Of a DNA stretch of 52,767 bases, positions 42,398 through 50,547 are shown in pieces. The stretch covers positions 1-52,767 of the forward strand of contig CAVHZH010000002.1 of the NCBI GenBank assembly GCA_963640395.1. The letters are read 5' to 3'. The DNA comes from W0P33-017 sp963640395 (GTDB lineage Bacteria > Bacillota > Clostridia > Lachnospirales > Lachnospiraceae). Within the stretch, counting starts at the first letter, position 1; the number at the start of each line of letters is the position of its first letter. The notes under the pieces are model-generated. The model did not search any database. It was given only the letters and a program-made list of their open reading frames with translations, and was not told the DNA's origin. The translations under genes and the position numbers were made by a program.

Positions 42398-42560
42398 TAA
42401 CAGTTCAGCAATCACCCACAAAAATGTGCGAATTATGCTTGCATGAATGAGCATATATTGTGGGTGATGAGGTGAGCGCCCGATGATGAGCAAAGTTAAC
42501 TGCGCAGCAGTGGGAAAACGCCGTCAGACGCCTCCTCGAATGGCGCGGGCTGAACTGTTA
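42398..42560. repeat. Family E element, copy 2, with distant terminal repeats
   Basis: TAACAGTTCAGC (42398-42409) and GCTGAACTGTTA (42549-42560) are perfect 12-base inverted ends. Inside, 42410-42470 is a hairpin (ATCACCCACAA/TTGTGGGTGAT) homologous, in inverse orientation, to copy 1. The right part contains the 3' end of the transglutaminase gene. Confidence 0.65.
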
Positions 42561-43680
42561 CATTCAGAATAAAAAGATCCGTATCTGCCATGTAGCAGAT
42601 CGTGTCGATACCCGTACAATAATCCCGGAAATGCCGTTCGTCGATCAGATACCCGCAAGCCGCATCCAGCCCTGCCCTGTCCGAGAATTTCAGCGAAATG
42701 CTGTGCGCACCATCATCATAGGCCTGCGCAATCCGCTCGCCGACCGCATCTACATCCCAATGGTCAAAATAGAGATCATGTCTGACAAAATAGCTGTCTG
42801 CCGTGCTCACACACACCGGCAGCTCAAACGCCACCTGCGGCTCGTGTGTCCGCAAAAGCTCCTCTGTAGTCAGATTCAGATAGGCAAAATTCACACCGTC
42901 AAATGCCTCGTCCCCGAGTTTTTCTGCCTCGCGGTAGCTGGTATTGCCCCAAGTCACATCCAGATAATAATAGTCCCCGTCCAGACGCACGAGGTTCCAT
43001 GCGTGTGCCTCGCCGTGTGCGGTTCCGGTCACGACCGCACACTGAAGCCCAGCCTGCTGCAGCAGATACTGCGCGGCGCAGGCATAGCCCTGACACACTG
43101 TACTTTTGCCGAGAAATACGCTGAGAATATTCTGGTTGTTTTCTGCCCTGGCATCATAGCCGACCTCATCGATCAGCTTTTTATATAGAAGCTCTGTCTT
43201 TTCATAATCGCTCCCGCAGGCGTTCAACAGCTCCAGATATTCATTGATCTTTGGCTGCATCTGCGCCTGATATTCCTCCACCTGCTGCGGTGTCAGTGTA
43301 TAATCTACATCAAAATACATCGTCAGCGGAAAGCCGAACAGCGAAACGACTCTGGTCGCACAGCTCCCCACCCAGAAAATCTCCCCGTAATCGGCACAAA
43401 TCGCCTCATAACAGCTCTGCACTTCCTCCTGATCCTGCGTAGACAGCCGCACGCTGCCCTGCATATTCATGATTGCTTCCAGCATCTGATCATAGGTATG
43501 TCTGCTCTGCTCTGACAATGTCTGGTAGACATAGCGGTCATCCGAACGCCCTGCGGATATTTCCTGTGTATTGTAATAGCCAAGCGCATCTAATAGATCT
43601 GTGCCCGCACAGCCGGCGACAAGACACGCACACAGCAGGAGTGCGATACAAACACGTATGACTGGTTTATTTATTTTCAC
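42496..43680 (-). CDS. Transglutaminase-like lipoprotein
   Basis: 394 residues from a GTG start after GGAGGTG. The signal CIALLLCACLVAGC gives a lipobox with Cys24, so the protein is anchored outside the membrane. The transglutaminase-like triad is seen as Cys in GKSTVCQGYACAAQYLL, His in GEAHAWNLV and Asp in YYLDVTWG. Such bacterial domains act as cysteine peptidases or cross-linking enzymes, often at the cell wall; substrate unknown. The final 22 residues lie inside the bounds of a repeat element, so the C-terminus may be recent. Confidence 0.88.
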   Translation of the reverse strand: MKINKPVIRVCIALLLCACLVAGCAGTDLLDALGYYNTQEISAGRSDDRYVYQTLSEQSRHTYDQMLEAIMNMQGSVRLSTQDQEEVQSCYEAICADYGEIFWVGSCATRVVSLFGFPLTMYFDVDYTLTPQQVEEYQAQMQPKINEYLELLNACGSDYEKTELLYKKLIDEVGYDARAENNQNILSVFLGKSTVCQGYACAAQYLLQQAGLQCAVVTGTAHGEAHAWNLVRLDGDYYYLDVTWGNTSYREAEKLGDEAFDGVNFAYLNLTTEELLRTHEPQVAFELPVCVSTADSYFVRHDLYFDHWDVDAVGERIAQAYDDGAHSISLKFSDRAGLDAACGYLIDERHFRDYCTGIDTICYMADTDLFILNVTVQPAPFEEASDGVFPLLRS

Positions 43681-43703
43681 ACTAACACCTCCATGCGGTT
43701 GTG

Positions 43704-43712
43704 TGCTACAAT
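43704..43712 (+). promoter_or_regulatory. Extended -10 promoter of the DUF5721-like gene
   Basis: TGC then TACAAT (43707-43712), 31 bases before the start codon; no clear -35. Confidence 0.5.
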
Positions 43713-43743
43713 AGTTATACAAACATAATTTGAGGTATGATCT

Positions 43744-44247
43744 ATGAAAGCATTTTACATGAAAGACCAGAAGCATTTCATGAACCTGTTGTTAAAAAGC
43801 GACCTGTTCGACCATTTTCTGTTCGCGGAGGCGACCATCCACGGCGCTGTCTCCTATCAGATCGACGGTCATATCAACCGTGATTTTTATGATACGGACG
43901 AGCTCACAGAGCTGACAGAAGCCGGCAGCGCATATCTGCCCTTTTCCCATCTGCGCCCGATCCTTTTTGAGCTGATCCGCGGAAAACATACACCGCTGTA
44001 CTTCAAATTTGTCTTTCTGCTCTCTCCCTCAAACGCCGAAAAAACGATCCGCTCCTCCGGCACCGGGTTTTCCCCCGATGACATCAGCTGTATTTTTCTC
44101 AACCTGACATTCCGCGATGGACAGATGTTGCTGACCACCGGTGTATCTTACCGCACCTTTACGACCGACCACTCATTTGATGCCGCATGGGATACGTTTG
44201 CGGCACGCTTTCTGACCAGTCACGGTCTGGACTTTGACATATGCTGA
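43744..44247 (+). CDS. DUF5721-like hypothetical protein
   Basis: 167 residues, soluble, no signal. It opens MKAFYMKDQKHFMNLLLKSD and has FLFAEATIHGAVSYQIDGHI and a C-terminal TTGVSYRTFTTDHSFDAAWD, the pattern I recall for the uncharacterised Lachnospiraceae family DUF5721; this match is from memory and should be checked. GAGGT precedes the ATG. It converges on and overlaps lspA by 28 bases. Confidence 0.75.
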   Translation: MKAFYMKDQKHFMNLLLKSDLFDHFLFAEATIHGAVSYQIDGHINRDFYDTDELTELTEAGSAYLPFSHLRPILFELIRGKHTPLYFKFVFLLSPSNAEKTIRSSGTGFSPDDISCIFLNLTFRDGQMLLTTGVSYRTFTTDHSFDAAWDTFAARFLTSHGLDFDIC

Positions 44248-44699
44248 ATGCACCAGAGGATGCATCCGCCCAGCACGCAAAGGTCGGACAGGTTGAATAC
44301 GATCTTTTTGAGTTTTGCAAAACGCTCCCCAAGATCCAGCGAAAAATAATCGGTCACATAGCCGCGCCGGATGCGGTCGGTCAGATTGGACAGCCCGCCG
44401 CCGAGCGCCAGCGTCATTCCGAGCCGGAATGCCGGTCGGTCTTTTCGCGGGGATGTGAGCAGCTCCCCGGCTGCCGCACCGATCATCGCACTGTTTAATG
44501 CCAGCAGCAGCGTCGGGTCTTTGCGCAGCACGCCGAGCGCCGCACCGTCGTTGTGCAGCAGGTTCAATATGATTTTCCCACCGCAGATGCGTTTCGGCGG
44601 CTTTCCCGCCAGCTTCTTTTCCGCATATTTTTTGATGATTCCATCGCCGCAGGCGATTGCGAGGATCGCGCCTGCGGAGCGCAGTGTATGTTTTGCCAT
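44220..44699 (-). CDS. lspA: Signal peptidase II-like protein
   Basis: 159 residues. It carries LspA marks: LNLLHNDGAALG, GGLSNLTDRIRRGYVTDYFS and VFNLSDLCVLGG, with catalytic aspartates Asp108 and Asp139. It would cut the signal peptides of lipoproteins such as those at 12865 and 42496. The loop regions are rich in charged residues and differ from standard LspA (HNDGAA for HNxGAAF), so it may be a second, divergent copy. The name is given by motif. Confidence 0.8.
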   Translation of the reverse strand: MAKHTLRSAGAILAIACGDGIIKKYAEKKLAGKPPKRICGGKIILNLLHNDGAALGVLRKDPTLLLALNSAMIGAAAGELLTSPRKDRPAFRLGMTLALGGGLSNLTDRIRRGYVTDYFSLDLGERFAKLKKIVFNLSDLCVLGGCILWCIQHMSKSRP

Positions 44700-44764
44700 A
44701 TGCCGTAAATCCTTTCTTCACAAATAATATTTAGACGCGACCAGAACACGTTCGCTAAGTACCA

Positions 44765-44860
44765 GCCGCTCCAAAGTGCCTGTCGGATACATGTGAACAC
44801 GCATTCCCTATCCACATTATAAACACAGGTATCCATCCGTTATGAATGTGTTCGCGTTGC
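44765..44860. repeat. Family C segments in permuted order
   Basis: Two blocks found in the element at 28644 occur here in the opposite order: first CCTGTCGGATACATGTGAAC with CGCATTCCCTAT, then CGTTATGAATG with GCGTAAC. It runs directly into family B. Confidence 0.6.
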
Positions 44861-45040
44861 GTAACATATGGCTATTGGCGGCGGGTGCAGCAGTTCCCGG
44901 CAGATGCGACGTTTGTCCGGCGAAGTGCGAGCTTGCAAACAAAGCCAGCGGTACTTGGCAAAACAAAGCGAGACACCGCCGGGCAATTGGAGCAGTCTGA
45001 GCGGGATATTGCTGTGACTGCCGCCAGCCAACATCACAAA
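44861..45040 (+). repeat. Family B repeat, full copy
   Basis: About 180 bp, nearly identical over its first 140 bp to 52630-52767 (shared for example CAGATGCGACGTTTGTCCGG and ACTTGGCAAAACAAAGCGAG). The ends GGCTATTGGCGGC and GCCGCCAGCC are inverted copies. No open frame in it is convincing. It fills the gap between lspA and the subtilase gene. Confidence 0.8.
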
Positions 45041-45095
45041 CACCTATAAGTAATTATAAGTGTAGCAGATTTTCCGCCAAAAAGCCAGCGCAGCC

Positions 45096-46781
45096 TCACG
45101 ACAGCCCGGCGAGATTTAGAAATGTCCGCGTGAGATTCAGCTTCCCATAGCCCCACTCCCGGTTCGGATAGAGCATCCCCGGTGTCTGGACAGCGCCACG
45201 GATAAACTCACTCTTGACATCTGCGGTGTTTGCCGCCGGCAGGTTGCCACGCACGACCGCCCACTCCAGGAACATCGCTGCTGCCCCGGCAGTGACCGCC
45301 GCCGCATAGGAGGTTCCCGTATGCCCGATCCCCTCCGGTCCCTCGACATTCACTGCGGGAGCTGCAAAATCCGGTTTGATCGACCCGTCTGTCGTATAGC
45401 CCCTGCCCGAATCCAGATACAGCGCCCCGCTGCTTCCATCGTAGCCCGCAACCGCCATCGGTGTACTCGCCGTGCCCGGCACTGTCAGCGTCACATCCGG
45501 ATTGGACGACAGAAAATAAACCGGCGACTCCAGAAATGCACTGATCGGCAGCCACATATGAAACGTACCATACACATAATTTTTCGGGTAGACAAGAATT
45601 TTCCACACGCCCTTAGACGGACGTTCAAACCGCAGAAAAATCATCTGGTTTGCCATGCGCGTGCCTACAATCCGATAATCGACCGTGAGCGTCGTCCCCT
45701 CAAGGATAAACGTATACTCCCGCCGCCCCTGCCGCTCCGAAACAACGCGTGAAAGCCGCTCCCCAGCCGGGGACACCACCGCGATCTCATACAGATCCGG
45801 CTCTCTCGACCACATCTCCGCAAAAAATCCGTCCATCGCCCGCTCCACATTGATCTCCACCGTCGCATACGACTCCCGGTCTGTAATCCCACCGTAATAA
45901 TGATGTCTCGCATTCGCCTCGTTTCCCGCCGCAGTGACGATCACACGACGCCTGCGCTGCCCGATATCATCCAGAAAGCTCGCCAGATACGTTTCCCCGC
46001 CGTGCGCACCGTTGTTCGTGCCGAGCGCTACCAGTATGACGAGCGCCTGCCCGCGCACCGATGCCAGCCGGTTCAGATAATCAACCGCCAGCATCAGATC
46101 ATTTTCCTGATAAGCCGGAACACCATCCGGTATAAAATAAAATTTCCTAAGATACGTCTTTGCCTCCTTGAGCTTGACGACCGCCAGATCCGCAAGCGGC
46201 GCAGCCCCGGAAAATCCAGTCACCGGATTCTCCGAACCGGCTGCGACTGCCGCAATCGCTGTACCATGTCCGACCGGGTCATTTTCCGGCACGATCAGGT
46301 ATGGTTCATCACTCGCCAACGCGCGGTTGATCGTCTCCTGTGTATACTCCTGCCCGTAATAATAATCAGCCGGCGGTGTCCCGTTTTCTTCCGTCTGATC
46401 CCACAGCGCAACGATCCGGCTGCTGCCGTCCCCATAGCGGAACGCGCGGTCGGTATAATCAATGCCACTGTCTATGATCCCGATCATGACCTGTTCCCCG
46501 GTCAATGCCAGATTCGGCTGCTGGCGGATGCGCAAAATCCCGCTCACATCCAGCGCCTGCTCCGATAAAGGCGTAAAACACTTCGGCACCGCACTATAAG
46601 TATAGGTCGTATAATTGAGCTCAGGGAACAGTCCGCGCTCAAAATACCATATCCGGTAAGCACCATCGATATTGATCGTACAGTCCGTCAGCTCCTGCTG
46701 CGGTGTCACATCCTCATTGCGCAGCATCAGATCGTACCAGTCATTGGAATAGACTGCTTTTTTACAGGTTTGTTCATCCAT
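45096..46781 (-). CDS. S8 subtilisin-like protease (Csp-type)
   Basis: 561 residues, no signal peptide. The triad is intact: Asp104 in IGIIDSGIDYTD, His172 in NDPVGHGTAIA, Ser491 in HTGTSYAAAVTAG. The long insert between the His and Ser blocks, with FERPSKGVWKI and WLPISAFLESP, matches the Csp proteases that activate the spore cortex hydrolase SleC in clostridia. No sleC is nearby, so a germination role is only suggested. The ribosome site is weak. Confidence 0.9.
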   Translation of the reverse strand: MDEQTCKKAVYSNDWYDLMLRNEDVTPQQELTDCTINIDGAYRIWYFERGLFPELNYTTYTYSAVPKCFTPLSEQALDVSGILRIRQQPNLALTGEQVMIGIIDSGIDYTDRAFRYGDGSSRIVALWDQTEENGTPPADYYYGQEYTQETINRALASDEPYLIVPENDPVGHGTAIAAVAAGSENPVTGFSGAAPLADLAVVKLKEAKTYLRKFYFIPDGVPAYQENDLMLAVDYLNRLASVRGQALVILVALGTNNGAHGGETYLASFLDDIGQRRRRVIVTAAGNEANARHHYYGGITDRESYATVEINVERAMDGFFAEMWSREPDLYEIAVVSPAGERLSRVVSERQGRREYTFILEGTTLTVDYRIVGTRMANQMIFLRFERPSKGVWKILVYPKNYVYGTFHMWLPISAFLESPVYFLSSNPDVTLTVPGTASTPMAVAGYDGSSGALYLDSGRGYTTDGSIKPDFAAPAVNVEGPEGIGHTGTSYAAAVTAGAAAMFLEWAVVRGNLPAANTADVKSEFIRGAVQTPGMLYPNREWGYGKLNLTRTFLNLAGLS

Positions 46782-46822
46782 CTACTGTCGCCCCCGACAA
46801 GTTTCATTATTTATAATGTATG

Positions 46823-46854
46823 AAAACAGCCGCCCCCTTGTGACGGAACGGCTG
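46823..46854 (-). terminator. Terminator after the clpX-like gene
   Basis: Minus-strand stem CAGCCG/CGGCTG with a 16-base loop, followed by TTTTC. Confidence 0.65.
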
Positions 46855-46896
46855 CCTGTAAATGCCTGATATGAATTTTCTCTATTCCTCTCCGGG

Positions 46897-48426
46897 CTAC
46901 GCCTGCGTAGAGGTCAACTGCGGCACGGAGCGCATGATGATCTTTGGCGCCCCGTGATTTTCGATATAATCCTTTGTGATGATAACCCGACCGATATTGT
47001 CGTCCTTCGGAATCTCATACATAATATCCAGCATAAATTCCTCGATGACCGCACGGAGCGCACGCGCACCGACCTTTTTTTTCTCTGCACGTTTTGCAAT
47101 CGCATAAAGTGCCTCCGGCTCAAACTCCAGATCGACCTCATCATACGAAAGAAGCTTCTGGTACTGTTTGATGATCGCGTTGCGCGGCTCAGTCAGTATC
47201 CGCACGAGCATATCCTCACTCAAGGCATCGAGTGAGAACAGGATCGGCAGACGACCGATAAACTCCGGTATCATGCCGAATTTGCGCACATCCTCGACCG
47301 TCACATACCGCAGCAGGTTCTCCTCGTTGTCATACTTATCCTTGAGATCTGCCTGAAAACCGATCGAAGAATTTTTATTCAGGCGTTCCTTGATAATATC
47401 CTCCAGCTCCGGGAACGCACCGCCGCAGATAAACAGGATATTTTTCGTGTTGACCAGCTCCATCGGAACCATCGCATTTTTGCTGGATGCCCCGACCGGC
47501 ACCTCGACCTCTGCGCCCTCGAGCAGCTTCAGCATACCCTGCTGGACGCTCTCGCCGCTCACATCGCGCTGATGCGCGTTTTTCTTTTTGGCGATCTTGT
47601 CGATCTCATCGATAAATATAATGCCGTGCTCAGCGCGGTCTACATCATCATCCGCAGCGGCAAGCAGCTTGCTCACAACGCTCTCGATATCATCGCCGAT
47701 ATATCCGGCCTCTGTCAGTGATGTCGCATCCGTGATCGCGAGCGGCACGTCGAGCAGCCGCGCCAGCGTCTTGACAAGATAGGTCTTTCCGCAGCCGGTC
47801 GGTCCGACCATGAGCATGTTGGACTTCTCTATCTCAACACCATCCGGATTGCCCGCCGCCTCATCATCGGAAAAAATGCGCTTGTAGTGATTGTAGACAG
47901 CGACCGACATGACCTTTTTCGCATGTTCCTGTCCGACCACATACGCATCGAGCGTCTCCTTAATTTTATGCGGAGCCGGAATCGAATGGATATCGAGCAC
48001 CGGCTGTACCTGTTTTTCCTTTTTCGGTTTTTTCTTTTTCGCGCGGTGCATACCGGGCATCATGCCTGCAAGATCTGACAGGTTGATCATGCTGATTCCC
48101 TGCATCCCGGAGTTTGGTTTATCATCCGAGTCCTGATCCGTATTCGCCGCAGCACCCAGCCCAAAGCCCATATCGCCCAGCGGAAATCCCGCATGGTTCA
48201 TCGTATCAAACGTCTTTTGCATACAGTCCCGGCAGATACAGATGTCACCCGGCATGCGGATCAGCGGACCTGCCGCAGCTTCGGATCTGCCGCAGATATA
48301 GCAATGCTGTCCGCTCTTTTCAGTCTCTCCGTTTTTTGTATCTGTATGCCCATCCGCGCGGTCATGATCGGATGTGCCCGGAGCGTCCACGATTTCCTTA
48401 AATTCATTTTCATCATAATTTGACAT
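46897..48426 (-). CDS. Divergent ClpX-type AAA+ unfoldase
   Basis: 509 residues, longer than the usual 420. Zinc finger with Cys42/45 and Cys65/68, then a linker of about 80 residues rich in Gly, Met and Lys, then the AAA+ core: Walker A GPTGCGKT (208-215), pore loop GYIGDD, Walker B IIFIDEID. The IGF loop that docks on ClpP is kept (SSIGFQ). The RKH loop at the pore mouth is lost, reading GASSKNAMVP. No clpP or tig lies beside it, so it is probably a paralogue with altered substrates. GGAGGAAAACAGAT precedes the ATG. Confidence 0.88.
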   Translation of the reverse strand: MSNYDENEFKEIVDAPGTSDHDRADGHTDTKNGETEKSGQHCYICGRSEAAAGPLIRMPGDICICRDCMQKTFDTMNHAGFPLGDMGFGLGAAANTDQDSDDKPNSGMQGISMINLSDLAGMMPGMHRAKKKKPKKEKQVQPVLDIHSIPAPHKIKETLDAYVVGQEHAKKVMSVAVYNHYKRIFSDDEAAGNPDGVEIEKSNMLMVGPTGCGKTYLVKTLARLLDVPLAITDATSLTEAGYIGDDIESVVSKLLAAADDDVDRAEHGIIFIDEIDKIAKKKNAHQRDVSGESVQQGMLKLLEGAEVEVPVGASSKNAMVPMELVNTKNILFICGGAFPELEDIIKERLNKNSSIGFQADLKDKYDNEENLLRYVTVEDVRKFGMIPEFIGRLPILFSLDALSEDMLVRILTEPRNAIIKQYQKLLSYDEVDLEFEPEALYAIAKRAEKKKVGARALRAVIEEFMLDIMYEIPKDDNIGRVIITKDYIENHGAPKIIMRSVPQLTSTQA

Positions 48427-48511
48427 ATCTGTTTTCCTCCATATCCTTTCCCCATCTCACACCCATAACCGATCAGATCCTCCCGATCTGCCTCCATATA
48501 TCCACATTTTC

Positions 48512-48661
48512 TCATACACCGTAACTGTTCAGTACCCTCACAGTTACAAATGCAAATTCCATGAGAACCGGCTGCGCCGATGGGATTTTGCACCCCTGAA
48601 TCATGTTCATACACCCTCAGCAGTGAGTGCTTCAGGCGGTCCTGAACAGTTATCATACACC
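48512..48661. mobile_element. MITE-like element with 9-bp target duplication
   Basis: Terminal inverted repeats TAACTGTTCAGTACC and GGTCCTGAACAGTTA (one mismatch), an inner pair TGCAAA..CCAT/ATGG..TTTGCA, and flanking direct repeats TCATACACC at 48512-48520 and 48653-48661. The right duplicate contains the stop codon and last two codons of the radical SAM gene. No transposase frame. Confidence 0.75.
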
Positions 48662-49567
48662 TTCATAATCAAATGCCGGTATAAAGCTCTCGTCCGCCGC
48701 AGTGCCCTCCTGAATATAGGCATGCTCCACGCCGAGCCGGATCGCCTCATCCACCAGTGCCTCGTAGTCCTTTCTGCGCACCCTCCGGTGCAGCAGCGGA
48801 TGTCCGGCAACTGCCAGCGTGGGTGTATACTGGCTCATCAGGCTCATATATACATCGTCCGCATACGTCTCATAAAGATATGCCACAATGCGTTTCGCAT
48901 CCTCCAGCGCCCCCGGCAAAAGCAGATGGCGCACGATCATCCCTCGGCGCAGCAGTGGCTCCTCATCCCCTGCCGCATCCGCAAATACCGGCGTTCCCAC
49001 CTGTCGGTACATCTCCTGCAATGCCGCCTTTGCGACCTGCGGATAGTCCGCCGCGCCCGAATAATCTGACGCATGTGCAGCATCCAGATATTTCAGATCC
49101 GGCAGATAAATGTCGATCAGACCGTCCAGCAGCCGCAGCGCCTCCACTGTCACATAGCTGCTCGTATTATAGACAAACGGCAGCGTCAGCCCGCGCGCAC
49201 GCGCCATGCGGATCGCCTGTGCGACCTGCGGAATAAAATGATCCGGTGTCACCAGATTGATATTATTTGCACCCTTTTCCCCAAGCTCAAAGAAAATATC
49301 CACTAACCGTTCCAGCGTGACGGCTTTGCCGACCGAGCCATGTGCAATCGGCTGGTTCTGGCAATACACACATCGGAGCTGACACCCGGCAAAAAAGACC
49401 GCCCCACTCCCGGCACTCCCGCTGATACACGGTTCCTCCCAGAAATGGAGCGCCGCGCGCGCCAGCCGCAGCGTCGCTGTCTCACCGCAGACACCATGCG
49501 CCTCCTGTGTGCGGTCAATGCCGCACGCCCGCGGGCAGAGCCTGCAGCTAGTCATCCCCGTCTGCAT
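48653..49567 (-). CDS. Radical SAM protein, COG1313/PflX-like
   Basis: About 304 residues. The SAM/4Fe-4S motif is CQLRCVYCQN, preceded by a second cysteine group CRLCPRACG and GVCGE. This pattern is that of the pyruvate formate-lyase-activase-like family (COG1313), whose substrate is not known. It is the last gene of a four-gene operon and overlaps the esterase gene. Starts at 49567 (GGTGA upstream) and 49555 (in ATGACTAG overlap) are both possible. A repeat element has duplicated its last codons downstream. Confidence 0.88.
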   Translation of the reverse strand: MQTGMTSCRLCPRACGIDRTQEAHGVCGETATLRLARAALHFWEEPCISGSAGSGAVFFAGCQLRCVYCQNQPIAHGSVGKAVTLERLVDIFFELGEKGANNINLVTPDHFIPQVAQAIRMARARGLTLPFVYNTSSYVTVEALRLLDGLIDIYLPDLKYLDAAHASDYSGAADYPQVAKAALQEMYRQVGTPVFADAAGDEEPLLRRGMIVRHLLLPGALEDAKRIVAYLYETYADDVYMSLMSQYTPTLAVAGHPLLHRRVRRKDYEALVDEAIRLGVEHAYIQEGTAADESFIPAFDYEGV

Positions 49568-50537
49568 GTTTTTCACCGTCAGCTGCTGTCTCACCGTCTG
49601 CCGCAGGTTCTACCCTGCCGCCGGATATTTCTTCTATAAAATGTCCGATCTCTACCCATGCGCGCTTGCACTCCGGCATCGTCAGCGGTGCCATCTGGAA
49701 CACGTGAAACATGCCCTCATAGATGCTCAGCCGCACCTTGACACCAGCCTCCTTCGCCTTTTGCGCAAGCAGCACCGAATCCGACAGCAGCATCTCATAC
49801 GAACCGACCTGAATCAACATCGGAGGAAATCCCTTATAATCACCGAATAACGGCGAGAGCAGCGGGTTTGTCAGATCCTCGCCTGCCGCATACTCGCGGT
49901 TATTGATCATCGAATCCTCCGTGCCGCCAAACAGCGGATCCTTATCAAAATTTTCTTTATAGGAAGGACCGCTTGCCGTCATATCCGTCCACGGTGACAT
50001 CGCAATAATGCCGCACGGCAGCTTTCTGCCATTTTCCTTGAGTGCCAAACACAACGCCAGCGCCAGACCGCCTCCCGCCGAATCACCGGCTACGATGATC
50101 TGATCCTCCGTATAACCATTGTGCAGCAGCCACTCATAACCATCGAGCGCATCGATCAGCGCCGCCGGAAACACATGCTCCGGCGCGATCCGGTAGTCCA
50201 CCGACAGCACGCTGTAGCGTTTTCCGACTTCATTATACAATCCCGCAAACGAACGGTAGGCATGTCTCATTCCGCCGATATAGCCGCCACCATGCAACTG
50301 CATAATCACCTTTTCATGGTTCGGCTCCTCGAATTCGAGCAGCTCCGCCTGACAATTCGCCAGCTCAATGATCGTATTTGTAAAACATTCCGGACATTTC
50401 CAGTGACTCGCGGGTTCTACGATTTTTTTGCGGATCTCTCCGTTTTTAAATTTTTGTCCGATCAGGTTCTCTCGGGTCAGTGCCGCGATCGCCTGCCGCA
50501 TCAGTTTTCCCTGTCTGCTAACTTTACTCTCAGTCAT
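49548..50537 (-). CDS. Alpha/beta hydrolase, hormone-sensitive-lipase type esterase
   Basis: 329 residues. The oxyanion motif is QLHGGGYIGG, the nucleophile serine lies in VAGDSAGGGLAL, and the acid and histidine follow in SYEMLLSDS and EGMFHVFQM. A pair of cysteines near residue 55 (KCPECF) is unusual. The C-terminus is a Ala/Asp/Gly-rich repeat (GETAADGEKHADGDD), of low complexity. It likely cleaves a short acyl ester, possibly a product of the acyltransferase two genes upstream (inference). GGGGAATT precedes the ATG. Confidence 0.92.
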   Translation of the reverse strand: MTESKVSRQGKLMRQAIAALTRENLIGQKFKNGEIRKKIVEPASHWKCPECFTNTIIELANCQAELLEFEEPNHEKVIMQLHGGGYIGGMRHAYRSFAGLYNEVGKRYSVLSVDYRIAPEHVFPAALIDALDGYEWLLHNGYTEDQIIVAGDSAGGGLALALCLALKENGRKLPCGIIAMSPWTDMTASGPSYKENFDKDPLFGGTEDSMINNREYAAGEDLTNPLLSPLFGDYKGFPPMLIQVGSYEMLLSDSVLLAQKAKEAGVKVRLSIYEGMFHVFQMAPLTMPECKRAWVEIGHFIEEISGGRVEPAADGETAADGEKHADGDD

Positions 50538-50547
50538 AATTCCCCTG

